Made by a program: the position numbers and the translations under genes. 64,000 nt of DNA, from the NCBI RefSeq assembly GCF_003583935.1, contig NZ_QYRN01000001.1, positions 434,001 through 498,000 on the forward strand. Reading direction: 5' to 3'. Shown here piece by piece: positions 21,051-32,100 of the stretch. The first letter of the stretch is position 1; the number at the start of each line of letters is the position of its first letter. The notes beneath the pieces are model-generated. The model was not told the DNA's origin. It did no database searches and saw nothing but the letters and a program-made list of their open reading frames with translations. Origin of the DNA: Aureimonas flava. Lineage in GTDB: Bacteria; Pseudomonadota; Alphaproteobacteria; Rhizobiales; Rhizobiaceae.

Positions 21051-22241
21051 ATGCTGGATACTCCGCAACCCGAAAGGGCACCGAAGAAGGATGGTCGCCC
21101 GGACGGCGCCGCCCCTTCGCTCGACGCGGAGAAGGGCAATGGCGGCGTCGTGCTGCATTTCGCCGGCGACTGGCTCGCACGCACCATCGGCGGCGTGGAG
21201 CAGGTCGTCGACGAGACGCGGAAGGCCGACCTCGGCAAGGCCGTGACGTTCGACCTCTCCGGAGTGGGGCGGCTCGACACGTCCGGCGCGCTGCTGATCG
21301 AGAGGCTGGAGCGCGGCCTCGGCGAGAAGGGTGCCGAGATCCGCTCGGAAGGGCTCGGCCATGCCGAGACCATGCTGTTCGAGGCGGTGCGCAAGGCGCT
21401 CGACACGCCTCGGCCGGAGGTCAAGGCGAAGCGGACCTCGAAGGTCGCCGATTTCTTCGCCGCCATCGGTGCCAACGTCTTCGCGGTGGGTCGCGAATCG
21501 ATGATGGGCCTCAACATCGTCGGCGCCTCGCTCTACGGCGCCGGCCGACGCATCACCGGCAAGCAGCGCTGGCGTCCGGCGGCGATCGTCAGCCAGATGG
21601 ACCGGATGGGCGTGCGCGCCGTGCCGATCATCGCGCTGATGAGCTTCCTGATCGGCGCCGTGATCGCGCAGCAGGGCGCCTTCCAGCTTCGCAACTTCGG
21701 CGCGGAGATCTTCGTGGTCGATCTGGTGGGCATCCTCCAGCTCCGCGAGATCGGCGTCCTCCTCACCGCCATCATGATCGCCGGCCGCTCCGGCAGCGCC
21801 ATCACGGCGGAGATCGGCTCGATGCGGATGCGCGAGGAGGTCGACGCGCTTCAGGTCATCGGCCTCAACCCGATCGGCGTCCTGGTGTTTCCGCGCATCG
21901 TGGCGCTGACGCTGGTGCTGCCGCTCCTCGCCTTCATCGCCGACATCGCGGGCCTACTGGGCGCGATCACCGTGACCTGGATCTATTCCGGCATCACGCC
22001 CGACGCCTTCATCACCCGCATGCGCAGCGCCATCGACATCGGAACCGTGTTCGCCGGCCTCATCAAGGCGCCGTTCATGGCCATCGTGATCGGCGTCGTC
22101 GCCTCGCTCGAAGGTCTGAAGGTCGGCGGCAGCGCCGAAAGCCTCGGCCGCCACGTGACCGCCTCGGTGGTCAAGTCCATCTTCCTTGTCATCCTCCTGG
22201 ATGCCGTGTTCGCGATCTTCTATGCCGCCATCGGATACTGA
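21051..22241 (+). CDS. mlaE: MlaE-family ABC permease with N-terminal STAS domain
   Basis: A 396-residue inner-membrane permease of the MCE/Mla lipid transport system. An STAS-like domain (about 28-118, FDLSGVGRLDTSGALLIERL) is fused to the MlaE domain (about 150-396) with FQLRNFGAEIFVVDLVGILQ and the EIGSMRMREEVDALQVIGLNP coupling loop. In E. coli the STAS part is a separate protein, MlaB; fusion is usual in alphaproteobacteria. The ATG at 21051 is chosen; an upstream in-frame ATG at 20958 would run through the operator-like repeats with poor codon bias. It overlaps mlaF by 20 bp. Confidence 0.9.
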   Translation: MLDTPQPERAPKKDGRPDGAAPSLDAEKGNGGVVLHFAGDWLARTIGGVEQVVDETRKADLGKAVTFDLSGVGRLDTSGALLIERLERGLGEKGAEIRSEGLGHAETMLFEAVRKALDTPRPEVKAKRTSKVADFFAAIGANVFAVGRESMMGLNIVGASLYGAGRRITGKQRWRPAAIVSQMDRMGVRAVPIIALMSFLIGAVIAQQGAFQLRNFGAEIFVVDLVGILQLREIGVLLTAIMIAGRSGSAITAEIGSMRMREEVDALQVIGLNPIGVLVFPRIVALTLVLPLLAFIADIAGLLGAITVTWIYSGITPDAFITRMRSAIDIGTVFAGLIKAPFMAIVIGVVASLEGLKVGGSAESLGRHVTASVVKSIFLVILLDAVFAIFYAAIGY

Positions 22242-23052
22242 CACCAAACCCCGCTCCGAGGACCACGACGTCATCATCCGCGCGACGGACGTGACGGTGC
22301 GCTTCGGCTCCAAGACGATCCTCGACGGCCTGTCGCTCGACGTGCGGCGCGGCGAGATCCTTGGATTCGTCGGCGCTTCGGGAACCGGCAAGTCCGTTCT
22401 CCTGCGCACGATCCTCGGCCTCAACGCCAAGCAGGGCGGCACGATCGAGGTCTTCGGCGTCGACTACGAGCGCGCCGACGAGGCCGCGCGCCTCAGCGTC
22501 GAGCAGCGTTGGGGCGTCCTGTTCCAGCAGGGCGCGCTGTTCTCCTCGCTGACGGTGCTCGAGAACATCCAGGTGCCGATGCGCGAGTATCTCGACATCT
22601 CGCCCAAGCTGATGGACGAACTGGCGCGGTTGAAGATCGACCTCGTCGGGCTGGCCGCGGACGCGGCCGACAAATACCCGTCCGAACTTTCGGGCGGCAT
22701 GATCAAGCGCGCCGCGCTCGCCCGCGCGTTGGCCCTGGACCCGGACATCGTGTTCCTGGACGAGCCGACCTCGGGCCTCGACCCGATCGGCGCGGCGGAC
22801 TTCGACGAACTCATCATGACGCTGCGCGATACGCTCGGGCTGACGGTGTACATGGTGACGCACGACCTCGACAGCCTTTTCCAGGCCTGCGACCGAATCG
22901 CGGTGCTGGGCAAGAAGAAGGTCCTCGTGGAAGGGCCGCTCCAGACGATGCTGGACTTCGACGACGACTGGGTTCGGTCGTACTTCCACGGCAAGCGGGC
23001 TCGCTATGTCGTGCCCAAGGACGAGAATCCGTACTACAGCGAGAACGAGTGA
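22222..23052 (+). CDS. mlaF: MlaF-family ABC transporter ATPase
   Basis: A 276-residue ATPase that powers lipid movement by the MlaE permease. Visible: Walker A GASGTGKS, Q-loop FQQGALFSSLTVLEN, signature LSGGM, Walker B IVFLDEPTSGLDP and the switch His in THDLDS. The C-terminal extension ends YVVPKDENPYYSENE, a form usual in rhizobia. The gene overlaps mlaE by 20 bp, and its stop shares one base with the mlaD start (TGATG). Confidence 0.93.
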   Translation: MPPSDTDTKPRSEDHDVIIRATDVTVRFGSKTILDGLSLDVRRGEILGFVGASGTGKSVLLRTILGLNAKQGGTIEVFGVDYERADEAARLSVEQRWGVLFQQGALFSSLTVLENIQVPMREYLDISPKLMDELARLKIDLVGLAADAADKYPSELSGGMIKRAALARALALDPDIVFLDEPTSGLDPIGAADFDELIMTLRDTLGLTVYMVTHDLDSLFQACDRIAVLGKKKVLVEGPLQTMLDFDDDWVRSYFHGKRARYVVPKDENPYYSENE

Positions 23053-24719
23053 TGGAAACCAGAGCCAACTACATCCTCGTCGGTGTGTTCACCGTCGCGG
23101 TGCTTCTGGCGAGCTTCGGCTTCGTCTACTGGTCCGCGAACGTTTCCGATCGCGACTCGCGCATTCCCCTCCTGGTGCGGATCGAGGGCTCGGTGTCCGG
23201 CCTCAGCCAGGGCAGCCAGGTGCTGTTCAACGGCCTTGCGGTCGGTTCGGTCACGAACCTGCGCATCGACCCCAACAATCCGCGCGTCGTGATCGCCACC
23301 ACGCAGATCGACCGCGCCACGCCCGTCACCACCTCGACCACTGCCACGATCGGCTTCCAGGGCCTGACCGGCATCGGCTTCATCGGGCTCACCGGCGGCA
23401 ACGTCAACGATCGCAACATCATCGAATCCGCGATGGAGCAGGGCGCGACGCCGGTCATCACCGCCAATCCGTCCGACGTCACCGACATCCTGGCGACGGC
23501 GCGCGACATCGCCGACCGCGCCAACAACATCCTCGGAGAGTTCGAGCAGATCGTGCAGGCGATCGGGCCGGCGGTGCGCACCACTGCCGACAACGTGGCG
23601 CAGACCTCCACCAACGTGCGCACCTTCACCGACAGCCTCGCCTCCAACGCCGACCAGATCGACGACTTCCTGGCCAGCCTCGCCGAGCTTTCGCGCAGCG
23701 CCAACAACGTGGCGCTCCAGCTTCCCGATCTGATGAGCCGGGCCAGCACCTTCATCGGCGCGCTGGACGTGGCGGCAGTCAACCAGTCGATCCAGAACGT
23801 CGCGGCGATCACGCAGTCGCTGCGCGACCAGACCGGCAACGTGACGCGCGCGATCGAGTCCGTCTCCACGGCCGTCTCCGGCTTCGGCGCCGTCGGCGAC
23901 ACGATCAACCAGAACCTGCCGAGCGTTCAGGACTTCCTGGCGCGTCTCGGCCCGATCTCCGAGACCGCCACCAGCGTGGCGACGCGCCTCGACTCCACGC
24001 TTGCCGACGTGTCTCAGATCACCGCGGCGGTGAACCCGGATCAGGTGCGCTCGACCATCGACAGCGTCAGCGGCTTCACCGGCGCGCTGAACGCCCAGTC
24101 GGGCCGCGTCGGCTCGGTTGTCGCCGGCGCCGACACCGCGCTGCAGACCCTCAACGGCGCGCTGGAAGGGCTGAACGGCACGCGCGCCCGCATCGACACG
24201 CTGCTCGCGGCTGTCAGCGCGTCGACCATCAACCAGGCGGTCAACGACGTGTCGTCGGCCACCAACAACATCGCGGCCGCCGCCGATTCCGTTCGCGGCG
24301 TGGCGGACAACATCAATTCGCGCCGCGAGGACATCAACAGCATCATCACCAATGTCGAGGACACGAGCGCCAGCCTGAAGGTGGCGTCGAACCAGGTCCA
24401 GACGCTGATCAACTCGGTCAACGGGCTGGTGAACAGCCCGGACGGGCAGGGCCTCACCACCGAGGCGCGGGCGACGCTGCAGAGCATCCGCCAGACGGCG
24501 GAGACGATCCAGCGCGCGATCGGCCCGATCTCGGCCAACCTGCAGAACTTCACCGGCCAGGGCCTCCAGGACGCGCGCAACCTCATCCGCGAGACGACGC
24601 AGGCCGTCACCCGGATCGAGCGGGCGATCATCGATCTCGCCAACAACCCGAGCCGCGTGATCTACGGCGGCGACGGCGGCGGCGAGGTGCGTCAGTTCGA
24701 CGGCCGGACGCGGCGCTGA
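23052..24719 (+). CDS. mlaD: MCE/MlaD-family lipid-binding protein with long helical tail
   Basis: A 555-residue protein. One membrane helix (about 7-28) anchors it in the inner membrane; the MCE domain (about 38-118) has VSGLSQGSQVLFNGLAVGSV and the GLTGIGFIGL pore-loop type motif. About 430 residues of Asn-, Thr- and Ser-rich amphipathic helix follow, likely forming a periplasmic barrel or tube as in long MCE proteins such as PqiB or LetB-type needles, though here with a single MCE domain. E. coli MlaD has only about 180 residues. It is translationally coupled to mlaF. Confidence 0.9.
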   Translation: METRANYILVGVFTVAVLLASFGFVYWSANVSDRDSRIPLLVRIEGSVSGLSQGSQVLFNGLAVGSVTNLRIDPNNPRVVIATTQIDRATPVTTSTTATIGFQGLTGIGFIGLTGGNVNDRNIIESAMEQGATPVITANPSDVTDILATARDIADRANNILGEFEQIVQAIGPAVRTTADNVAQTSTNVRTFTDSLASNADQIDDFLASLAELSRSANNVALQLPDLMSRASTFIGALDVAAVNQSIQNVAAITQSLRDQTGNVTRAIESVSTAVSGFGAVGDTINQNLPSVQDFLARLGPISETATSVATRLDSTLADVSQITAAVNPDQVRSTIDSVSGFTGALNAQSGRVGSVVAGADTALQTLNGALEGLNGTRARIDTLLAAVSASTINQAVNDVSSATNNIAAAADSVRGVADNINSRREDINSIITNVEDTSASLKVASNQVQTLINSVNGLVNSPDGQGLTTEARATLQSIRQTAETIQRAIGPISANLQNFTGQGLQDARNLIRETTQAVTRIERAIIDLANNPSRVIYGGDGGGEVRQFDGRTRR

Positions 24720-24859
24720 CCCGCAGCGCCGCCCGCCGGCGGGTGTTCCGCCGGCAACAGTGTCGGGCGAAGCGGCCGGAAGAGGCGCTGCGCCCCTTTG
24801 AAACCCACCGGAAGCGCGCCAGCTTGCGTGTTCCGCCTGTAAATGCGTCGAGGATCCAG

Positions 24860-25456
24860 ATGGCACGAAACGCTGCGGCAAGATGGTCCGGCCTGGTTGT
24901 GGCGGCGCTCGCGCTGTCGGCCTGCGCCTCGCTCAAGACACCGCCGGCGACGTTCGAGCTGTCGCCGCCGCGCGCCGCGGCCGTCGGCTCCGCGTCCACG
25001 CGGGCGCAGATCCTGCTGCCCGAGCCCACGGCGACGCGCACGCTCGACAGCCAACAGATCGTCGTCAAGCCGACGCCGCAGACCATCGAAGGCCTGGCGG
25101 ACAGTCAGTGGAGCGACCGGCTTCCGCGCCTCGTGCAGCTTCGCCTGCTCCAGGCGTTCCAGAACACGGGGCGCATCGGCGCCGCCGGCGTGCCGGGGCA
25201 GGGCCTCGCCATCGACTACCAGGTCGTCACCGAGTTGCGCCGATTCGAGATCGCGTTCCAGCCGAGCGCGACGGCCGTGGTCGAGATTTCGGTCAAGGCG
25301 TTGAACGACCGCACCGGCGTGGTGCGCGGAAGCCGCGTCTTCCAGGCGGCGGTTCCGGTCGCGAACGGAGACCCGTCGGCCTACGTGACGTCGCTCGACG
25401 CGGCCTTCTCGCAGGTGGCCGACGAGATCGTCGGCTGGATGATCCGCCTGATCTGA
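24860..25456 (+). CDS. ABC-type transport auxiliary lipoprotein
   Basis: A 198-residue lipoprotein with lipobox LSACAS (lipidated Cys22) and an ABC_trans_aux-type domain, the PqiC/DUF330 group that partners MCE transporters at the outer membrane. GAGGA lies about 5 bp before the ATG. It is the fourth gene of the mla operon, 140 bp after mlaD, and is followed by a strong terminator. It probably links the MCE tube to the outer membrane; this is inferred from relatives. Confidence 0.85.
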   Translation: MARNAAARWSGLVVAALALSACASLKTPPATFELSPPRAAAVGSASTRAQILLPEPTATRTLDSQQIVVKPTPQTIEGLADSQWSDRLPRLVQLRLLQAFQNTGRIGAAGVPGQGLAIDYQVVTELRRFEIAFQPSATAVVEISVKALNDRTGVVRGSRVFQAAVPVANGDPSAYVTSLDAAFSQVADEIVGWMIRLI

Positions 25457-25490
25457 CCTCCACGACGAGGCCTCTACGCGAACCGATGAA

Positions 25491-25512
25491 AGCCCGCTTC
25501 GGCGGGCTTTTT
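25491..25512 (+). terminator. intrinsic terminator of the mla operon
   Basis: AGCCCGC (25491-25497), TTCG loop, GCGGGCT (25502-25508), then a run of T. It lies 35 bp after the lipoprotein gene stop. Confidence 0.9.
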
Positions 25513-26085
25513 CATGCGCGGCGACACCCCGATCTCCGGTGGAGCTCGGCCGCGCGCGGCGCGTCCCGTCACGATCGTTTCGGCGCGAACGTCCTCATCG
25601 CCATGAAGGGCGCAACGCATCGAAACCCGTTGCAGGGGCGTCGGTCGAATAGCAGGCGCGCCCCACCGGACCCGGACTGGCGCGTAGGCATTGGAACCCC
25701 CATGCGGTGCAGTCCGGAGAACCCTGCGCCCCTCGCTTCCTCATGGCGCGAGCCTGACGCGTCCGGCTCCCACATTTCCGCCCACCTCGTATCGAACGGC
25801 TGGAGGGACCACACGGAGCGTGCCGCGCGAGAGGCGTAATGACCGCTCCAGCTAGCTTCGCCATGCGCGGGCCATCTCGATGACACGCGGCAACCTTTCA
25901 GCGGCTGCATCGGACGTCGTCCCATGCCTCATACGGCTTGTTCGCCCGTGACGAACCCCATCGCCCATGTCGCAGTCGATATGCCTAATCGGGGCCAGGT
26001 GCCACCTACGGTCGTCTTGCGCCGCACGGTGAACCGCCGTCCCCAACCGCGCCGGTGATAGTGGGCGTGTTCAGCTTCGGGGACG
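25513..26085. other. 570-bp spacer without a recognisable gene
   Basis: Lies between the mla terminator and the terminator of the giant rgsE gene. Short open frames occur on both strands (for example 25569-25925 minus, 118 codons), but their translations show no known motif, no ribosome site and a random codon pattern. I see no tRNA, repeat array or insertion sequence. A small RNA cannot be ruled out by eye. Confidence 0.5.
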
Positions 26086-26114
26086 AAAAAGGGCGGAGCC
26101 GCGAGGCTCCGCCC
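26086..26114 (-). terminator. intrinsic terminator of the giant rgsE gene
   Basis: On the minus strand a 10-bp stem GGGCGGAGCC/GGCTCCGCCC (26091-26114) with a four-base loop is followed by TTTTT (plus-strand AAAAA at 26086-26090). It lies 30 bp after the rgsE stop. Confidence 0.85.
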
Positions 26115-26144
26115 TTTCGTTTGTTCTCGATGCACCCTTCGCCG

Positions 26145-29100
26145 TCAGTCGAAGCGTCCGGAGGCGTGGGCCAGCATCGTGTAGACCTTGCCGGTGTCGG
26201 AGGTCAGGTAGGACTTGCTCCGCGTGTTGTCCGGGTCGCGGCGCGAGGCATCCTGGAGGAGCGACTCGAAGTCCGCGATGTAGCGGTCCACCGCGTGGCG
26301 GAAGTCCGCGTCCCGCTGGTACTTGCGGCGGATCTCGTCGAACGTCTGCTGACCCTTCATCGTGTAGAGGCGACGGGTGAAGACGTTCCGTTCGCCGTTG
26401 CGATAGCGGTCCCAGAGTTCCACCGACACGTTGTGGTCGATCGCACGGGCGATATCGACCGACAGCGAGTTGAGCGAGTCCACCACATGCGCCTGACTGC
26501 GCTCGGCCCGCGCCGCCGGCGCGGCCGAGGCGGGCGCCTCGACGTTCGCCTCGGGCTCCTCGTCCTGCGAGGCGCGACGCAGGAGGTCGGACACCCAGCC
26601 GCCCTCGGTCTCGTCCGCGGCGGGACGCGCCGTCGGCGCGTCGCGCGCCACGCGCTCGGCAGGCGCAGCCGGCCGGAGCGGCGAGAACTCGCCCGTGCGG
26701 GCCGGCTGAACCTCGGACGAGGTCTGCTGCGACGACAGCATACGGGCCGCGTCCGGGCCGCCGCGCATATCGTAGGCGAGGTTGCCGCCGACCGCTGGCG
26801 GTGCAGCGCGGCGTTCCGCCTCGGCGGGGGCGGACGGTGCGCGCGCGCCACGGTTGTCCGTGGCAGGCTTGCGCACGTCCATCGCCCGACCGGAGGTCGA
26901 GACGATGTCGCTCAGCTCGCGCAGCGCGCGGATCTGGTCGGACACCGCACGGCGCATCGCACGGGTGCTCTCGCGGGTTTCCTCCGGCAGCTCGAACACG
27001 CCCCGGCGGATCTCCGTGCGTGCCGTCTCCAGCTCGCGGCGCATGTCGCCGGCAGCCCGACGCATCTCAGACGTGGCCCCGGCGAACTTCTCCGAAGCCT
27101 CCTCGATCACCGTGCGCAGGGCCTCGCGGACCTGCTCGGCGGCGGCCTGGGAACGGCGCTCGGTCTCCTCGAGCTGCTGCTCGGCTTCCCCGAGGCTGGT
27201 CCCCAGCTCGCCGGTGACCGTTCCGGCCACCGCGCGGGCACGCGCTTCCGCCTGCGAGAACAGTCGCTCCACGACGCCCTCGAAGGAGTTGAGCATGGCC
27301 GAAATGTCGCGCGAGCGGTCGGCCAGGCTGCCGGCCAGCAGGGTGAGCCCCTCGTGCCGCTCTTCCAGCGTGCCCTGCAGGTTGGTCTGCGTCTCGTCCA
27401 GGAGACGGGCGGCGTCCGACAGGAGACGCCCGTGCTCTGCGAACTTCTCGGTCATCCCGCCGATCTGCGTGAACGCCGTCGAGGTGACGCCGTCCATGCG
27501 CGCGATGGACTGCTCGAGGCGGTCGGAGGAGGAGGTGATCTCGTCCTCGACGCGCATCGCCTCAGTGCGGAAGCGGTCGCGCGTGTCAATCAGCGAGGTC
27601 TCGACGCGGCTGATGGAGCCGCTGGCGTCCTCCAGCATTGTCCGCAGCGTATCGTTGCTGTTGTCCAGGCGGTCGAGGAGCTGCGTGACCTCCTGGCCGA
27701 GTTGGCCACGGGCGCCGGCGACGCGGCTGACCGTTTCCTCGGAGCGCGCGTCCAGGGCCGACAGGAGTTCGGCCGACGAGCGACCGAGGCGCTGAACCGT
27801 CTCCTCCGTGCGCTGGATGAAGTCCGCGACCACGGCCGCGTTCTCCGCGCGCAAGCGCTCGGCCACCTGGTCGGACGTGCCTTCCAGGGCCTCGATCGCG
27901 GCGGAACCGGTCTCGGACAGGCGCTGGACGATCGGTCCGGTGCGGGTCTCGATCAGGTCGGCCAGCTCCGCGTTGCGCTCGGCCAGGAGCTGCGACAGGG
28001 CGCGCGTGCGCTCGGTCATGCGCTCGCCGACACGGTCGGCGCTCTCCGACAGGTCGCGCTCGGACGAGGCGACGCGTTCGGCGATGTCGGTGCCGAACCC
28101 GGCACTGACCTCGACCATCTGGTCGCGGGCGCGCTCGGCTTCGAGACGAAGCGCCGTGGCCGCGGCCGAAAGACCGAGCACCACCTGCGAGCCTTCGCCC
28201 GCCAGCGCGGCCCGCGCCTCCTCCGCCTCGCGCAGGATCTCGCCCGAGACCTGCGCGGTTTCCTCGCGAATGCTGCCGGCGACCGACAGGATCTCGCCGC
28301 GGATGCGCGAGGACGTGCCCTCGATCTCCTCGCGTAGGGCGGCGACGGAGCGCGACAGGTCGTCGTTCAGGCCGACCGACGTGCTGGCGAGCATCGAGGA
28401 CAGGCGATCGGACAGGGCGCCGAGCTCGGCGACGAACCCGTCCGTGCGCTCGCCCAGGAGCGACACGCTCTGGCCGGTCTCGTCGCGGATGAGGCCCGCC
28501 GTCCCGCGAACGCGCTCGGCGAAGCTCTCGGCGTCGGCCAGGAAGCGCTGGCGCGCGCTCTCGGCCTGCTCGGCCATGGACAATGCCACAGCGTCGATCT
28601 CGCCGACGATGCGGGCGGCATCGGTGGCCATGCGCTCGCGCGCATCGCCCGAGCTCGCCTCGAAGCGGTCGGTCGCACCGGTGAGCTCGGCGACGAGCTG
28701 TCCGGCCGTCTCGCCGATCTGCTCGCGGGCACGATCCGTCTCGCCGCGCATAGCGTCCACGACGCGCGCCACTTCGCCGGTGATGCGGCCCGCATCGTCC
28801 AGGAGGTTGCGGCGCGACAGCTCGCCGGCTTCCCGGAGCCTGGTGCTGGCGTTCCCGAACTCGGCACCAATCGCCGCCGTCTGTTCCGCGACCTCGCGAC
28901 GCAGGACGTCGGACTGCTCGCGGACCTGCACGGCCGCGGAGGCGACCTCTTCGCGGATCTGCACGGCGTCGGCCGCGAACTGCTCGCGGGTCTTGTCGCC
29001 GATGAGACGGAGGCGGTCGGAGGCGTGGTCGATGTCCCCGGACAGCGACTCCGCCTGCTGGACCACGATCTGGCGCGCGGCCTCGGCATCCTGGCGCAGG

Positions 29101-32100
29101 CGGTCGGCCATGGCCTCCAACCCGCCCGCGAACTCGCCGGCCACCTCGGACAGGCGCTCGCGCGCCGCTTCGGCTTCGCTGCGCATGGCGAGCGAGGCGC
29201 CGCCGATCTGCGTCGTGAAGGCGTCGCCCTCGAGGGCCAGCGCCTCGCGCAGCTCTTCCGCGTCGGCGCGCATGCGGCCTGCGACGTCGCTGACCTGACG
29301 GCCGAGCTGCTGTGCCTCGGCGGCGAACCGCTCCTGCGCCTCCTGGCCGACGCGCCGGATCGACTCGGCGGAGAGCGAGATGCCCTCGGCGATCTGCGCG
29401 CTCTCGCCGGTCAGCTCGTTGCGCGCCGCCTCGCTGGTCTCCTGGACCGACTGGATCACCGCGCGGATGCGCTCTTCGAAGCGCTCCGCCTCGGCCACGA
29501 ACTCCGACTGTGCCTCCGCCGAGGAGGTGCGGAAGGTCGAGCCCAGCTCGCCGATGATGATGGCGATCTTCTGCGTCTCGGTCTCGAGGCCGGCACGAGC
29601 CCGGTCGGCCTCCTCGCCCATGCGGGCGGAGGCGGCGACGATCGACTCGCGCAGCGTGTCGGCGATCATGGAGGTGCGGCCCGAAAGGGTGCGCTCCACG
29701 TTGCCGAGACCGCGTTCCAGGCTGGCGTTGATGGCGCCGGTGCGCTCGTCCAGCGCCGCCGAGAGGCTCACGGTGCCGGCGGCGAGGGCGGCCGCGATCT
29801 CCTCGCGCTTGGTCTCCAGCGCGGTGGTCACGTTGCCGGCGCTCTGCTCCAGCACGCGGCGCACGTCGTCGGCCCGGTCGCCGAGCGTCGCGGCCAGCGA
29901 GCCGGCGACGTCCTCGATCGCGGACGTGAGGTTGTCGCGGCGCTCGTCCATGGCCGTCGCCAGCAGGCCGTCGGATTCGACCAGCGCCTGACGCAGGGCC
30001 GCGATGCGCGTTTCCAGCGTGGAGAGGATGGTCGCGTTGCCGCTCTCGAGCGTCGAGGCGATGCGGCCCGCGCGATCGTCGAGGTCGGCGATCAGCGAGC
30101 TCTCCGAGGCGTCCACCATGCGGCGCATGGAGACGACGCGCTCGTCCAGACCGTCCAGGATGGCGCTGCGCGCACCCTCCACCGCGTCGCGCAGCGCGGA
30201 GCCGCGGCCGTCGAGGCCCTGGATCAGCAGCGACAGCGCATTCTCCACCGCGGAAAGCACGGTGCCGGCATTGTGGTCGATCTCGCGGGCGAAGCGCGCC
30301 GTGCGCTCGTCGAGGCTTTCCGTCAGCCCGACATGCGAGTTGTCCACCGCTGACGACAGGTCGCGGACCCGAGCCGCGAGCTCGTTGACGACGCGCTCGA
30401 CCGACTGCTCGAAGCTCGCCTCGATGCCCGCCGTGCGGGTCTCGAGCCCGGCCAGGAACTCCTGACGACGGTCGTCGCCGGTCATCAGCGCCGCTTCGAG
30501 GCGACCGATCACGTCGTCTCCGACGCGCGAGGTATAGAGCTCCAGCGAGTGAGACAGCCGCTCGCCGCTGTCGCGCATGAAGGCTTCGCTGGCGGCCAGA
30601 CGGTCCGCGAGGCCGGTGGTCAGCGTCTCGTTGCGCTCGTCGAACTCGGTGACGAAGCGCCGGGTGCGCTGCTCCAGCATGCGATCGAGGGCTTCCAGCC
30701 GCGTCTCGAACTCGCCGGACAGAACCTCGGTGCGCTGGTCGAGCGCGACCTCGATGGCGGATCCGCGCTCGGCAAGAAGCGCGTTCATGCGGTCCATGCG
30801 CGACTGGAAGCGCTGGTCGGCCTGGCTGTCCGCCGCGGAGAGGGCGGCTTCGAGGCGGTCGGCACGGGCATCGACGCCCGACACCATGCGGCCCTCCGCG
30901 CTGCCAATGATCGCCTCCATGCGGGTGACGTTCTGCTCGATCGACTGCGCGAGCGCGGTGCCGCGTTCCTCGAACTGCGCCAGCAGGGTCTGCTGGGCGA
31001 AGGCGAGGGAGGTGTCGATGTCTGCCGCGCGATCGCTCAGCACGGCGCCCAGCGAACCGATCTGCGCGTCGAAGCTCGATCGAACATGCTCGGAATGGGC
31101 GGCGAAGCTCGCGTCGATCCCCTGGCGGGCCGACTCGGCCACGGCGGCGAGGTCGCCGCGTCCGCCGTCGATGGCCTGGCGGATCTCCTGGGTGCGGTCG
31201 GCGACGTCGCGCGAGAAGTTGCCGGACGTTTCGGAAAGCACCACGGCGAAGCGTTCGGCCGACCGATCGATCGCGAGGGCCTGCCCCTCGATCGTCTGAA
31301 CGAGCTGGGCGCCCTTGCCCGACAGAGCGCCCTCGAGCTGCGCGAGGCGCTCGTCGAAGCGGCCGAGCACGTCCTCGTTGCGCGCGCCGAGGAGGGCGGT
31401 CGCGTTCTGGATGCGGGTGTCGAAGGCCTCGTCGAGATTGCGCAACAGGCGCTCGGTCTCCGACGCCAGATGCGAAAGCCGCTGGTCCAGGCCCCCGGTG
31501 AGCGAGGCGATCAGCGTCTCGTTCTCCGCGAGCATGCGGGCGGAACGCTCGTCCAGCGTCTCGCCGAGACGACGGTCGAAACTCTCGGACCCGGCGGCGA
31601 GGCTCTCCGTGCGCTCGGCCAGCGTCCGCAGGACGGTCTCGTTCGAGTCGCGCAGGCGCTCGCCGGCCTGCTCGCCGATCGCCGAAACGCGCTGGACGAG
31701 ATCGTCGGAGCGCGCCTGGAGCTCTTCGGCCTGGGCCCGCAGCGAGCGCGCCAGGTCCTCGCCCGTCTGGGCGAGGCGGCGCGTCGTCTCCTCGGCCGTC
31801 TCGCCGATGCGCTGGATGACGCTGGCGCTGCTGCCGCTCAGCTCGGCCTCGATCTCGCGGCTGCGGTTGTCGAACATGGTGGTCAGCGTCTGGCTACGGT
31901 CCTCGTAGGCCTGCGACAGCGCGGCCCCGCGCTCGTCCAGCAGCGAGTGGAATCGCTGGGTGGCCTCCTCGACCTGCCGGATGATGCGGGTGGAGGCGGT
32001 GTCGACGTCGCCGATCAGCCGGTCGTGCGAGCCGACCACGGAGGACCGGAGACGCTCCGCGTGCGAGAGCATCGCCTCGCGCTCGCTCGACAGGTCGTTG

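Noticed and set aside
23034-24881. 615-codon minus-strand frame opposite mlaD
   Set aside because: mlaD is supported by domain motifs and operon overlap; the antisense product is a composition shadow.
25569-25925. 118-codon minus-strand open frame in the spacer after the mla operon
   Set aside because: No ribosome site, no family pattern and random codon third positions.
26055-28337. 760-codon open frame on the plus strand opposite rgsE, and several others there
   Set aside because: Antisense reading of a high-GC repeat-rich gene; translation is low in complexity, without motifs or ribosome sites.
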